From Oscillatoriales cyanobacterium (lineage in GTDB: Bacteria > Cyanobacteriota > Cyanobacteriia > Cyanobacteriales > Laspinemataceae): a DNA stretch of 64,000 bases. Position numbers and translations under genes: made by a program. The DNA is taken from NCBI GenBank assembly GCA_011390955.1, contig JAABRM010000027.1, positions 1 to 64,000 of the forward strand, written 5' to 3'. Each line of letters begins with the position of its first letter. Within the stretch, counting starts at the first letter, position 1. Positions 18,874 to 26,996 of this stretch are shown in pieces. The notes beneath the pieces were generated by a model that did not search any database, had not been told where the DNA came from, and saw only the letters and a program-made list of their open reading frames with translations.

Positions 18874-19008
18874 GCGATTTAGATGGCGATTTCAATGGCG
18901 ATTTAGGTGGCGATTTAGGTGGCGATTTCGCAATAACTCAAGACCAGGGAAGGGACTATATATACCAGAGGATATACCAGAGGATATACCAGAGAATATA
19001 CCAGAGGC
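18874..19008. repeat. Two 12-bp tandem arrays
   Basis: The first array, 18874-18931, consists of five units like GCGATTTAGGTG. The second, 18961-19008, consists of four units of TATACCAGAGGA. They fill the gap between the hybrid kinase and the GTPase gene. Open frames across them are low-complexity and not called. Confidence 0.9.
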
Positions 19009-19080
19009 AATGCGATCGCTAAATCTCCAAAATTCCCTTGCTGTTAAAGCATCAGATTTGTCAAACTCATTGTTCTACTT

Positions 19081-19608
19081 ATGATTTCTAAAAAAATTTG
19101 TCTGGTTGGTGACTTTAATGTAGGTAAAACCAGTTTAATTCGTCGGTTTGTCGATCGCCAATTCAGCGATCAATATCTTTCTACGGTCGGGGTGAAAATT
19201 TCTCGCAAAAATGTAGAATTAAAGGAAGTAGCCGGGAAAACAAATGTCGAGGTACAGTTGTTGATCTGGGATTTAGAAGGTAGTACCAAGTTTAAAGCGA
19301 TCGCCCCGACTTATTTGCAGGGATCCAAAGGCGTGATTATTGTGGCGGATCTGACTCGTTCGGAAACGATCGAGCATATTCAAGATCATATTAAGTTATT
19401 TTTATCCATGAACCCGAAAGGGCAAATTATCGTGGCTTTGAATAAGTCTGATTTATTAGATGACGCCAAAATTGCCAAAATGATGGCCAGTTACGAACTG
19501 GACTCGGAAAAAATCAGCGCTATCTATAATACTTCAGCCAAAACCGGGAAAAATGTTGATGAAATTTTTCAGACTTTGACTGCAAAAATTATGGAGACAC
19601 CAGGATGA
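19081..19608 (+). CDS. Rab/Ras-like small GTPase
   Basis: A 175-residue single-domain GTPase of the prokaryotic Ras-superfamily (Rab/Roc-like). G1 is GDFNVGKTS at residues 10-18, the switch I threonine is in YLSTVGVKI, G3 is WDLEG near 63-67, G4 is NKSD near 121, and G5 is TSAKTG near 151. The residue after the G3 glycine, the catalytic Gln in eukaryotic Ras/Rab (DTAGQ), is Ser here (WDLEGS). Intrinsic hydrolysis may therefore be low and an activator needed. There is no lipidation motif or membrane segment. Its stop overlaps the start of the following kinase by 4 bases, so the two are co-translated. Together with the Roadblock-like OmpA protein it suggests a GTPase switch within a two-component pathway. 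Confidence 0.92.
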   Translation: MISKKICLVGDFNVGKTSLIRRFVDRQFSDQYLSTVGVKISRKNVELKEVAGKTNVEVQLLIWDLEGSTKFKAIAPTYLQGSKGVIIVADLTRSETIEHIQDHIKLFLSMNPKGQIIVALNKSDLLDDAKIAKMMASYELDSEKISAIYNTSAKTGKNVDEIFQTLTAKIMETPG

Positions 19609-21095
19609 ACCATTTGTTAGAAAAAATCTTAGGGGTACAAAGTTTAGAATTTGTCGAAGTTGATGGCAATTTCCATATTTTAGACTATTCTCCGAGAATC
19701 CACCGATTTGCCGAGCATCCCGGTGAGGTGCAAGTCGGACAAGATAGCCGAATTTACTTTCCAGAGTTAATCGGGCTTGAGGATGTTTTGCGGGCTGTAT
19801 TAGGTGGCAATGAAGCACAACTTGAATTGACGGCAATTTACCGAGAAACTCCCACCGAAGAACCGTTGTATTTCAATCTTTATGCGATTCCGAAAACAGA
19901 TAATTCACCGAAGGGTAGTCGTTTGGCGATCTTTTTTCAAGATGTCACTCAACAAAATATATTAGAAAGAAAATACGTTCAAATCACCAACGATCTGACT
20001 TTAGTTAACCGGAATTTGTTGGTTTATAAGAACTACCTTCAATATATTATTAAGTACATGGCAGATGCCTTGTTTGTCACCAATGCTTTAGGGACTATTG
20101 AAGAGTGTAATCATGCCGCCCAAAACTTATTAGAAATAAGTGAAGATCGGATCGTCGATCGCCCCATTCATCAAATATTTAACAATGTTAAACTATTGCC
20201 AATTCAGAAAGAATTCCCCCAAGTATTAACGGTGCAAACTATCAAGAATTTAGAGGTTAATTATGTAAAGCAATCGGGGGTAAATTTAACCATTTTATTT
20301 AATTGTTCATTGATTAAAATCGACGATGAAGATAAGTTTGTCTATATAGGCAGAGATATCACTGAACGAAAACGAGTGGAAAAAGAGATGGAAATCGCGT
20401 TACAGAAAGAACGAGAACTCAACGAACTGAAATCTAACTTTCTGTCCATGACTTCCCATGAGTTTAGAAACCCGCTGACGGTGATTCTCTCAGCGGCGGA
20501 ATTGTTGCAGGTTAATCGGCAAAACGTTGCCGATCCTAAAACTTCAAAGTATCTCGATCAAATTCATAAATCCGTAGAAAATTTATTGGAACTTTTAGAT
20601 AATTTACTGATTTTAGGGAAAGCCGATTCTAATAAATTAGTCGTGCAAAGAAAACCAATTAATTTGTCTGAGTTTTGCGAGGATTTATTAGAAACCCTAG
20701 AGTTAAGCAGCCCAATCCGCAGAATTTCTCTCGTGAATCAGTGTGAAGATACTCTTTGGCCAATGGATGAAAAATTATTGGCGCATATTTTGAATAATTT
20801 ACTGTCAAATGCCCTGAAATATTCCCCAAATCAAACCCCAGTTTATTTGAGATTATACCCAGAAAACGATGCGCTCTGTTTGGAAGTCGAAGACCAAGGT
20901 ATTGGCATTACTTTAGAGGATCAGACGAATTTATTTGAGTTGTTTCATCGGGGCAAAAATGTGGGCAATATTCCCGGCAACGGTCTGGGAATGGCAATTG
21001 TGCAAAAATCTGTGGAAATCTATGGCGGCAGTGTAATGGTTTCTAGTGAACCAGGGGTAGGAACCATATTTAAAGTTAATTTACCTTTGAAATAA
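19605..21095 (+). CDS. Sensor histidine kinase
   Basis: A 496-residue cytoplasmic kinase. Residues 1-115 are the same input domain as in the hybrid kinase at 16397 (shared pattern LEFVEVDGNFHILD, FPELIGLEDVLRAVLGG, PLYFNLYAIP). A PAS domain lies at ~145-260 (MADALFVTNALGTIEECN), then HisKA with SHEFRNPLTVIL near 283, and HATPase with LNNLLSNALKYS, EDQGIGI and GNGLGMAIV. There is no receiver domain. Start overlap with the GTPase gene (ATGA) implies tight coupling. The hybrid kinase has receivers while this one does not, so the two could form a branched relay. The signal detected by the shared N-terminal domain is unknown. Confidence 0.93.
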   Translation: MNHLLEKILGVQSLEFVEVDGNFHILDYSPRIHRFAEHPGEVQVGQDSRIYFPELIGLEDVLRAVLGGNEAQLELTAIYRETPTEEPLYFNLYAIPKTDNSPKGSRLAIFFQDVTQQNILERKYVQITNDLTLVNRNLLVYKNYLQYIIKYMADALFVTNALGTIEECNHAAQNLLEISEDRIVDRPIHQIFNNVKLLPIQKEFPQVLTVQTIKNLEVNYVKQSGVNLTILFNCSLIKIDDEDKFVYIGRDITERKRVEKEMEIALQKERELNELKSNFLSMTSHEFRNPLTVILSAAELLQVNRQNVADPKTSKYLDQIHKSVENLLELLDNLLILGKADSNKLVVQRKPINLSEFCEDLLETLELSSPIRRISLVNQCEDTLWPMDEKLLAHILNNLLSNALKYSPNQTPVYLRLYPENDALCLEVEDQGIGITLEDQTNLFELFHRGKNVGNIPGNGLGMAIVQKSVEIYGGSVMVSSEPGVGTIFKVNLPLK

Positions 21096-21134
21096 ACCCG
21101 ATCGCCAAGGCGATCGCCATCAACCCATCAACCC

Positions 21135-21238
21135 AGAAACCGGGTTTCTTTACTAAATATCGGTTTTGATGCAAAAATTATCCCAGAAACCCGGTTTCTT
21201 TCTTGGGCAGCAAAAATTATCCCAGAAACCCGGTTTCT
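21135..21238. repeat. REPIN-like array of three AGAAACCGGGTTTCT palindromes
   Basis: Left arm AGAAACCGGGTTTCT at 21135-21149 and reverse-complement copies AGAAACCCGGTTTCT at 21185-21199 and 21224-21238. The spacer CAAAAATTATCCC is itself repeated. It lies between the kinase and the DUF58 gene and belongs to the window-wide family described in the findings. Confidence 0.9.
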
Positions 21239-21275
21239 CCTCGTTTTTCCTCGACAACAGCCCTATAACCTTGAT

Positions 21276-22466
21276 ATGAACAACAGTAACCGCATCTCTA
21301 CCAAAAAAACCCGTGAGAAAATCCGCCATAAAATTGCCAATTGGTTGGAAACTCGGTGGGCGACACCCGCTTATGCCGGTTGGTTACTCTTGGCTTTGGC
21401 GATTTTCTTTTTTGGGGCGGCTACTAATACTATGTCCGGTTGGTTGTATGTGATTAGTGGGGTGACGATCGCTTTGTTGGCCATTGCCGCAATTTTGCCA
21501 GTGCGATCGCTGCGTTCTTTGCAATTGCAACGTCTTTCTATTGCACCCATTAGCGCGGGGGATGACCTAAAAATTGAAATTGAAATTATTAATACCACCG
21601 CCAAACCGAAAACCCTTTTGCAACTTCAAGATATTTTGCCTTTGGTCTTGGGTGAACCCGCGATCGTGGCGATCGAAGAAATTCCCGCCAACCAAGTTTA
21701 TCGCTGGGTCTATTATCAACCAACGGAACGGCGGGGAATTTACCATTGGCAGGAGATCCAACTGAGAACCGGCACTCCTTTGGGCCTATTTTGGTGTCGT
21801 CGATCGCGCCAAGTTCCTGCCAAGGCGATCGTCTATCCCAAAGTTTTACCCCTCACCACCTGCCCCCTGATTGACAATATCGGCGATCGGGAGACTAACC
21901 AAGCGGAAAGCGATCGGGTATTCCATAATGCCAACCAAGGAATCACTCGAAACCTGCGACCCTACCGTTATGGCGACCCTATCCGCATGGTTCACTGGCG
22001 CAGTAGTGCCCGCTACGGAGAATTGCGCGTCCGAGAATTAGAAATTTCTACCAGCGGTCAAGAAGTAGCGATCGCCCTTGATAGTGGCAGTCCGTGGAAT
22101 TTTGACGACTTTGAACAAGCGGTAATTGCCGCAGCCTCTCTATATTTTTACGCCAGTAGAAATCAAATAAATGTCCGACTTTGGACTGCCACCACAGGTT
22201 TAGTTCACGGCAACCGCCGCGTTTTGGAAACTTTAGCTGCCACCAATGCCCAAGAACCAATCTCCGCAGAATTACCCAGTATCCCCTTAATTTGGCTCAC
22301 TCAAAATCCAGAAAATCTTCAGAATTTACCTTCGGGCAGTCGTTGGATATTCTGGCCAAACTTAGAGGCAAAAGCAAACAAACCGGGTTTCTCTCAGAAT
22401 TGCCCCGGTATCCAAATTGACCCAGAGCGATCGCTCCAACTGCAACTCCAATCGAGGATCAAATAA
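21276..22466 (+). CDS. DUF58 domain-containing protein
   Basis: A 396-residue membrane-anchored protein. Two adjacent membrane segments lie at residues ~35-75 (YAGWLLLALAIFFFGAATN; GWLYVISGVTIALLAIAAIL). The DUF58 signature YRYGDPIRMVHWRSSARYGELRVRE spans roughly residues 230-255, followed by a vWA-like fold (VAIALDSGSPWNFDDFEQAV). DUF58 proteins usually occur with a MoxR ATPase and transglutaminase-like proteins in putative chaperone or maturation complexes; neither partner is adjacent here. The last ~30 residues overlap a GGGTTTCT-type palindrome fragment (coding NKPGFS), so the C-terminus may have been altered by the repeat. Confidence 0.9.
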   Translation: MNNSNRISTKKTREKIRHKIANWLETRWATPAYAGWLLLALAIFFFGAATNTMSGWLYVISGVTIALLAIAAILPVRSLRSLQLQRLSIAPISAGDDLKIEIEIINTTAKPKTLLQLQDILPLVLGEPAIVAIEEIPANQVYRWVYYQPTERRGIYHWQEIQLRTGTPLGLFWCRRSRQVPAKAIVYPKVLPLTTCPLIDNIGDRETNQAESDRVFHNANQGITRNLRPYRYGDPIRMVHWRSSARYGELRVRELEISTSGQEVAIALDSGSPWNFDDFEQAVIAAASLYFYASRNQINVRLWTATTGLVHGNRRVLETLAATNAQEPISAELPSIPLIWLTQNPENLQNLPSGSRWIFWPNLEAKANKPGFSQNCPGIQIDPERSLQLQLQSRIK

Positions 22467-23044
22467 TTCGCGCTCATCCGCGCTGACCAACGGAAGGACA
22501 AAATAAAACTTCCCGCAAAAATTTCTCACAAAATCTGTAATTTCCCGGATGAGAGGTGACACCCCTCACCTACTATGTTATAGTATGTATAATTGATACT
22601 CCCTCCTAGGAAAATTTTCCCTCGATTGAATTGACTAAGGGAACCATTGCGTCATCCTCTGTCAGTGCCAGTCGAGAGATTGTCCACTTTTAATCCGATG
22701 TTTGTTTTCTGCACCCTCGTCCACCCTCGTCCACCCTCGTCCTCCCCAATTCCGATCGTTTTTGTCATTAAGGCATCAGTTCTAATGACTTGCAATGGCT
22801 TACAATAAGATTACTCTGATGACTTGCCTCCTTTTTCGCGGGAACGGCGATCGCTTTGGAGAGATGGTCTGAACGGGCAATAACAAAAATATCTTTCCCG
22901 GTAGCCCGGTTTGAGGGAGTGTCATTACCGTTAGTCACTTGAAACAGTGGCACATAACGGGGTCTGAAACTTATAAATGTTTTTTACATTCTATTTATAT
23001 AGAGTTTCTGGCTGATACTGCTCTGATGTGGGAGACACCCAATT
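22467..23044. other. Intergenic region with tandem repeat
   Basis: Holds an AGGTGA/TCACCT hairpin at about 22553-22570, an AT-rich promoter-like stretch (TATGTTATAGTATGTATAAT, near 22572-22593), and three copies of CACCCTCGTC at 22712-22741. Open frames of about 60 codons in this stretch lack family features and are not called. Confidence 0.5.
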
Positions 23045-23179
23045 ATGTTACAAAAATTTATTCAAGCGGCGATTATTACTGGCTTACTTCAATTAGTTCT
23101 CAACTTGAGTCCACCGAAAGCTTCGACCAGCGTTAACATTAACTTGTCTCAAGTTTTATCCATGCTTGTAGTTGATTAG
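23045..23179 (+). CDS. Putative small exported or membrane peptide
   Basis: A 44-codon ORF. It reads MLQKFIQAAIITGLLQLVLN, then LSPPKASTSVNINLSQVLSM, and ends LVVD. It has a lysine near the start, a ~15-residue hydrophobic stretch and an SPPKAS-like segment, so it could be a small signal-peptide-bearing or single-span protein. GGGAGA lies about 12 bases upstream, and a strong perfect hairpin follows 54 bases after the stop. No family is recognised. It could be chance coding. Confidence 0.35.
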   Translation: MLQKFIQAAIITGLLQLVLNLSPPKASTSVNINLSQVLSMLVVD

Positions 23180-23232
23180 CTCCTTTGATTCTCGCTATTA
23201 AATAAATGGCAACTTTTATGTTTCAAAGTTAT

Positions 23233-23266
23233 ACAGAAGGGTTCAGAGTAATCTGAACCCTTCTGT
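23233..23266. terminator. 15-bp perfect hairpin, possible terminator
   Basis: Arms ACAGAAGGGTTCAGA / TCTGAACCCTTCTGT with a 4-base loop GTAA. The stem is perfect and stable. No T-run follows directly, so it could be a processing or attenuation structure rather than a standard terminator. It follows the putative small peptide gene. Confidence 0.55.
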
Positions 23267-23447
23267 CGTATTGATACCCAATCCGGTTCTCGCACACCCG
23301 CTTATCAAGCCATCTTTCCTCAACCGTTTCCTTCTTCCTATGCACTCCTTAGCCCTATATGCGGGAATCCACTTTTGCCACAATACCGAGATTTAAAATA
23401 AGAAACCCGGTTTCTGACGTTATAAGTTTCTCCAGAAAGGTAAAAAA

Positions 23448-23789
23448 TTAAGCCACGGCAAACTCAGTGAACTTACGAGTTTCTGGATCGTAAAACGCTA
23501 AAACAATATCCTCCTTGGGGACACCTTCTCTTAATAACTCTGTAGCAATCCCCTCCTCTGTCCAATCTTCCTCAATATAAATTTTCTCATTTTTAATCCG
23601 AATATGAACATGAGTATTATTAATTCTTTTTTGCTTTACCCAATCTACAGACATCCATAAATAATGATCGTGGGTTTCATCAAAAATCAAACAAGTCTCA
23701 TATTTTTTCTTAGATGAACGATTAGCCCGCTCATCATAAGCTGTCAATATATTTTTGATAGTTTGCCGATACCTGATTAATTTATCCAT
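23448..23789 (-). CDS. xisI: XisI protein, copy 1
   Basis: A 113-residue member of the XisI family, first described as a controlling factor for excision of the fdxN element in Nostoc/Anabaena heterocysts. The C-terminal two thirds carry the conserved pattern [37 protein letters not shown] and KFTEFAVA. It overlaps the end of xisH by 13 bases, so the pair is translationally coupled. There is no fdxN element or large serine recombinase in the window, so a role in element excision here is unsupported; XisH/XisI pairs are widespread in cyanobacteria without it. A second copy lies at 28467-28808 with a nearly identical C-terminal half but a divergent N-terminal half. Confidence 0.93.
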   Translation of the reverse strand: MDKLIRYRQTIKNILTAYDERANRSSKKKYETCLIFDETHDHYLWMSVDWVKQKRINNTHVHIRIKNEKIYIEEDWTEEGIATELLREGVPKEDIVLAFYDPETRKFTEFAVA

Positions 23790-24196
23790 TGCACTACTTC
23801 CTCCTTCTCTGTATTAATCACCAGTAAAGCCAGTTGGTTCAATTTCACTACAGCCTTAATTGATTTTCTCTGAAAAAATGTCTCATATATCTCATCGGTT
23901 ATGGCTAGATAAATTTCTTGATATTCATCTTGAGCTAATTGAATGAGATTGCGGTATAAAATGTATTGTCCTAAAGCCATTTCAAAATCTTTGATTAGAG
24001 ACGGACTAATAAAAGATTTTATTTCTACAATAATCTTCCTTTGGGTTTGCTCTTTTTCACTAATTTTTTCTATAGCTAAATCAGGATAAAGTTCAACATC
24101 TTCATATTCCAGAGGATAAGGGTCGGCTGTAATCGTCCAACCATCTTTAATTAAAGCATTTTTGACGGCTTGATGGTAAATGTCTTTTGCTCCCAT
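23777..24196 (-). CDS. xisH: XisH protein, copy 1
   Basis: A 139-residue XisH-family protein. It begins [20 protein letters not shown] and includes [30 protein letters not shown] and [11 protein letters not shown]. The D...ExK spacing (DLAIEK...IIVEIKSF) resembles a PD-(D/E)XK nuclease core, as known for this family. I use the ATG at 24196, which has a perfect AGGAGG six bases upstream and matches the start of copy 2; the frame stays open for 84 further codons through repeat DNA. It is encoded just before xisI and overlaps it. It sits at the left edge of the murJ-centred accessory island. Confidence 0.93.
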   Translation of the reverse strand: MGAKDIYHQAVKNALIKDGWTITADPYPLEYEDVELYPDLAIEKISEKEQTQRKIIVEIKSFISPSLIKDFEMALGQYILYRNLIQLAQDEYQEIYLAITDEIYETFFQRKSIKAVVKLNQLALLVINTEKEEVVQWIN

Positions 24197-24289
24197 TGTC
24201 CTCCTGATAAGGTAAGCTATGACCGACTTTAAATCTTTTTTAAATATTATAGTAAACCAAAGCCCGATCGCCCAGATAATTTTTTTCAG

Positions 24290-24421
24290 AATAGAACCAC
24301 AGAGAGACGAAGGACACAGAGAATTTAGCCAATAAGCGATCGCTTTTTTGCCCACAAGGAGAGAACCGGGTTCTCCGTTGTTTTTGCCTCCCGACCGAGA
24401 ATTACAAAAAGAAACCCGGTT
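24290..24421. repeat. Dispersed repeat block (CCACAGAGA element plus REPIN-like pair)
   Basis: GAACCACAGAGAGACGAAGG-type sequence at about 24294-24325 is followed by HIP1 and by AGAACCGGGTTCT (24362-24374) paired with AGAAACCCGGTT (24410-24421). The same succession recurs at 25755-25897 and, in part, at 29413-29455. A short ATTATAGTAAACCAAAGCC stretch just left (24245-24265) resembles the end of the acnB remnants described further on. Confidence 0.75.
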
Positions 24422-24564
24422 AGTGAATCTAGAACGTTGATTAATCAAAATAAAAAATTAATATTATTTATGCTTCAAGCTACCTAATTTATTGACAAAC
24501 AATTCAAAATATGATATATTCGATAAAATTAATTGTTTTGGCTTAAAAAATTGCTTAATTAACT

Positions 24565-24795
24565 ATGAAAAAAGAAAGTTTTGACGCTATATTTGAAAAT
24601 GGAGTTTTTCGTCCTTTAATTAATCTTAAGTTTAGGGAAGGGCAAGCTGTAAAAATAATTGTTCAATTCGACAATACTTTACCAAAAAAAAGTTTTCCTG
24701 AAACCGGGATTATTGCTCAACTAACAGCAAATCCTCTCGTGATTTCCGATTTTCAACCTTTGACTAGAGAGGAAGCAAATGAACGTTGGGAATAA
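24565..24795 (+). CDS. DUF104-type antitoxin
   Basis: A 76-residue protein. It begins MKKESFDAIFENGVFRPL, continues with KFREGQAVKIIVQF, and ends in TREEANERWE. The 'xAIFENGVFRPL..L.EGQ.V.I.V' pattern is typical of DUF104 / AF2212-like antitoxins that accompany PIN-domain toxins. It overlaps the following PIN gene by 17 bases, as is common in such modules. The partner is frameshifted, so this antitoxin may no longer have a working toxin. Composition is AT-rich compared with the core genes. Confidence 0.75.
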   Translation: MKKESFDAIFENGVFRPLINLKFREGQAVKIIVQFDNTLPKKSFPETGIIAQLTANPLVISDFQPLTREEANERWE

Positions 24796-25218
24796 TCAAT
24801 ATGTTTGTATAGATTCTAATATTTGGTTGTATCGTTTCATTATCAATCCTAACGATGCTAATGCTCAAATTAAGCAACAAATAGCTATCGCTATTACAAC
24901 TGAAGATAATCTGGTTATTAGTACACAGATAATTAATGAAGTTTGTGCAAATTTAATTCGCAAAGCTAAATTTAACAATTCACAAATTCAAATTTTAATT
25001 CAAGAATTTCATCAAGGTTGTGAAATCATGCCTGTTTCCTTTGAAACCCTTGAATATGAAAATTAAGGGATAAATATTTGCTTTCATTTTGGGATATTTT
25101 GATTGTTGCTAGTGCAATTTTAGGTAATGCCAATATTCTCTATTCAGAAGATATGCAAGATGGTTTAATAATCGAAAATACTTTACAAATTATTAATCCA
25201 TTTAGAGATTTAAAATAA
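24779..25218 (+). pseudogene. PIN-domain toxin (VapC-like), frameshifted
   Basis: The first 95 codons encode a PIN domain start (YVCIDSNIWLYRFI with the first acidic residue, then TQIINEVCANLIRK). The frame stops at a TAA near 25064, after FETLEYEN. In another frame starting LRDKYLLSFWDILIV and continuing ASAILGNANILYSEDMQDG, the remaining PIN motifs including the conserved SEDMQ continue to the stop at 25216-25218. One missing base in the A-run at 25058-25062 would rejoin them. The toxin is thus probably inactive, unless the sequence has an error at this homopolymer. Confidence 0.8.
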
Positions 25219-25385
25219 AATATGGGTTTGGCGATCGCGGCAGCGCTTTTGTGGACAAACCGATCTTTTCTTTTTTAGAAAAATTAGAAAATGGAATTCA
25301 TCCCAAGCGCCTGCATTTTTTATGAAAACGTTCTGTCAATATCCCCTATTGGGTGAGGTGGAACAAGAATCCCGATCGCCCATCA

Positions 25386-25550
25386 ATATCACATTACTAA
25401 TCATAAACATTTCTCCCTTCATCCATCAGAATACTGCCAATTAACGCTTAAATAAGGGAAACTACTATCTTGACTCGTAACCATTCGTGTCTGAACAGAA
25501 AAAAGCCGCTCGTTCTTTAGCGGGAATTGCCGGAATTGTGGCGATTAGAT
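25386..25550 (+). pseudogene. murJ 5'-end remnant A (leader plus first codons)
   Basis: About 165 bases match the leader and first ~18 codons of the intact murJ (31231-31395). Shared landmarks are ATCACATTACTAATCATAAA, CTGCCAATTAACGCTTAAAT and then the start (GTGTCTGAACAG) and AAAAAGCCGCTCGTTCTTTA. Homology ends at GGAATTGTGGC and passes into a HIP1/REPIN block that is shared with remnant B. Presumably non-functional apart from a possible promoter. Confidence 0.85.
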
Positions 25551-25613
25551 CGCCGTCACACTACAAAACTTATCTGAAAATAAAATAGCGATCGCCCCTT
25601 TGCCCACAAACCA

Positions 25614-25897
25614 AGAAACCGGGTTTTCCGTTGTTTTTGCCCCAATACCGAGATTTAAAATAAGAAACCCGGTTTCTGAACCCCAGGCGATCGCCCCTTT
25701 GCCACAGAAGAGCGATCGCTTATCCAAAAATAAAATAGCGATCGCCAAGATAATTTTTTAACAATTGAACCACAGAGACACGAACGACACAGAGAATTCA
25801 GCCAAGGGGCGATCGCCCCTTGGCCCACAAGGAGAGAACCGGGTTCTCCGTTGCTTTTGCCCCAATACCGAGATTTAAAATAAGAAACCCGGTTTCT
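25614..25897. repeat. Two REPIN-like pairs with CCACAGAGACAC element between
   Basis: Palindrome pairs at 25614-25677 and 25835-25897, each with a G-centred left arm and a C-centred right arm and the common spacer CCCCAATACCGAGATTTAAA. Between them is GAACCACAGAGACACGAACG. HIP1 sites are dense. The block ends at the 3' end of the PD-(D/E)XK-like gene. Confidence 0.9.
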
Positions 25898-25946
25898 GAA
25901 GCTATAAGCGATCGCCCCTTTGCCACAGAAGAGCGATCGCCTCTCT

Positions 25947-26495
25947 CTAGCTGATTTTACTTAATTCTTCAATAATTTTATCGGATATATTACCAGATGC
26001 TAATTTAACAGGATCAATATTTATATTACCTGTTAATATATCTGCTAATGGAATATGAAAAATTTGATATATTCCGTCTGCATTGACATCATCAAGCCGT
26101 TTTTTTGCATCTGGTGAAAGTCCAGTCGCAGAAATAATTAATCCCACATACATATTTTCTCTTTCCAGATCATCTTTAAAACCTCCAAATTGTTCGCGAG
26201 TAAACTTTTGAATTTGAATTTTAATGCTAATTCCTGCATGTTGAATAATTTCTTTACCTTTTTGGAAGTATAATCCCTCTGCACTCTGCACTTTTTTTAT
26301 TTCAGGTGCTATAACTTTAATACGTCCATCAATGCCGCCATCTGATTTTCCCCTCCTAGCTGGCAGATTTGTAACTATTGTTTCAGTGTCTCCACCGATT
26401 AACTGAATAATTCTAGCTTCATAAGCTAACTTTTCTTGATTACTCGAATTGAGTAATTGTTTAATTAAAGCATTAATTAAGTTTTTATTGACCAT
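25947..26495 (-). CDS. PD-(D/E)XK-like endonuclease (Mrr-type), last gene of a ParA operon
   Basis: A 182-residue protein. Residues ~20-110 carry a nuclease-like core: YEARIIQLIGG, GKSDGGIDGRIKV (the Asp of the GGxDG motif near residue 53) and ISIKIQIQKFTREQFGGF (the QxQ/K strand near 95). This order, GGIDG followed by a strand ending in Q-x-Q, is seen in Mrr-like restriction endonucleases and related defence nucleases. The C-terminal part (GLIISATGLSPDAKKRL) follows the same fold. It lies 20 bases downstream of the unknown gene and on the same strand as the ParA-like ATPase. Substrate and target are unknown. Confidence 0.6.
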   Translation of the reverse strand: MVNKNLINALIKQLLNSSNQEKLAYEARIIQLIGGDTETIVTNLPARRGKSDGGIDGRIKVIAPEIKKVQSAEGLYFQKGKEIIQHAGISIKIQIQKFTREQFGGFKDDLERENMYVGLIISATGLSPDAKKRLDDVNADGIYQIFHIPLADILTGNINIDPVKLASGNISDKIIEELSKIS

Positions 26496-26515
26496 ATTGT
26501 GTCACTTATATTTTT

Positions 26516-26962
26516 TTACAACTGTGGATTCCATAAATATTGAATTTTATCAAAATAAGATTGAATTAAAATATCAATTACTTCATCAATTGATGTGAAC
26601 TCAAATTTTTTATATCTATCTTTAATCAATTCTGAAGTAGCTATTAACATCCATTTAGGAATATAAATATTCACTGCACCATCTTCTTTATTTACCTTAG
26701 AAATATATTCAATTTTCTCAAGATAATCAGATGATGGGAACTTATAAATAGATTGTTTTTTATTGAGTTCATCTGAGGCTAAATATGTAAAAATTGTTTT
26801 CACTACTTCCTTCGTACTTTTTGTTGTTAAAACTAGCTTTAACTGATTCAAAATCTCATTATCTAATTTCTTCTCATTAAAGGTAAGCTTTTGTTTTTTC
26901 TTTAAGCCAGGGCTATTAGTTAAATCTTTGGCTAGATTAGAAATTAATTGTTTACTTGGCAT
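26516..26962 (-). CDS. Protein of unknown function in ParA operon
   Basis: A 148-residue soluble, lysine-rich protein without a family I recognise. The N-terminal 40 residues are basic and likely disordered. The rest is predicted helical (EILNQLKLVLTTKSTKEVV, SIDEVIDILIQSYFDKI). One strand-like segment, GAVNIYIPKWMLIATSELI, could be a ribbon-helix-helix or ParB-partner-like element, but this is a guess. It lies between the ParA-like ATPase (34-base gap) and the nuclease-like gene (20-base gap), so it is probably part of the same complex or pathway. Confidence 0.55.
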   Translation of the reverse strand: MPSKQLISNLAKDLTNSPGLKKKQKLTFNEKKLDNEILNQLKLVLTTKSTKEVVKTIFTYLASDELNKKQSIYKFPSSDYLEKIEYISKVNKEDGAVNIYIPKWMLIATSELIKDRYKKFEFTSIDEVIDILIQSYFDKIQYLWNPQL

Positions 26963-26996
26963 AATTATTACCTCCTACCTACCCAGGTTTCTAAAA

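Noticed and set aside
18807-19084. Open frames between the hybrid kinase and the GTPase gene
   Set aside because: They translate two 12-bp repeat arrays (GDLGGDLGG, IPEDIPED) and overlap each other in different frames.
22768-23136. Two ~60-codon frames in the gap after the DUF58 gene
   Set aside because: No conserved pattern, overlapping on opposite strands. The 44-codon frame at 23045 is a better candidate.
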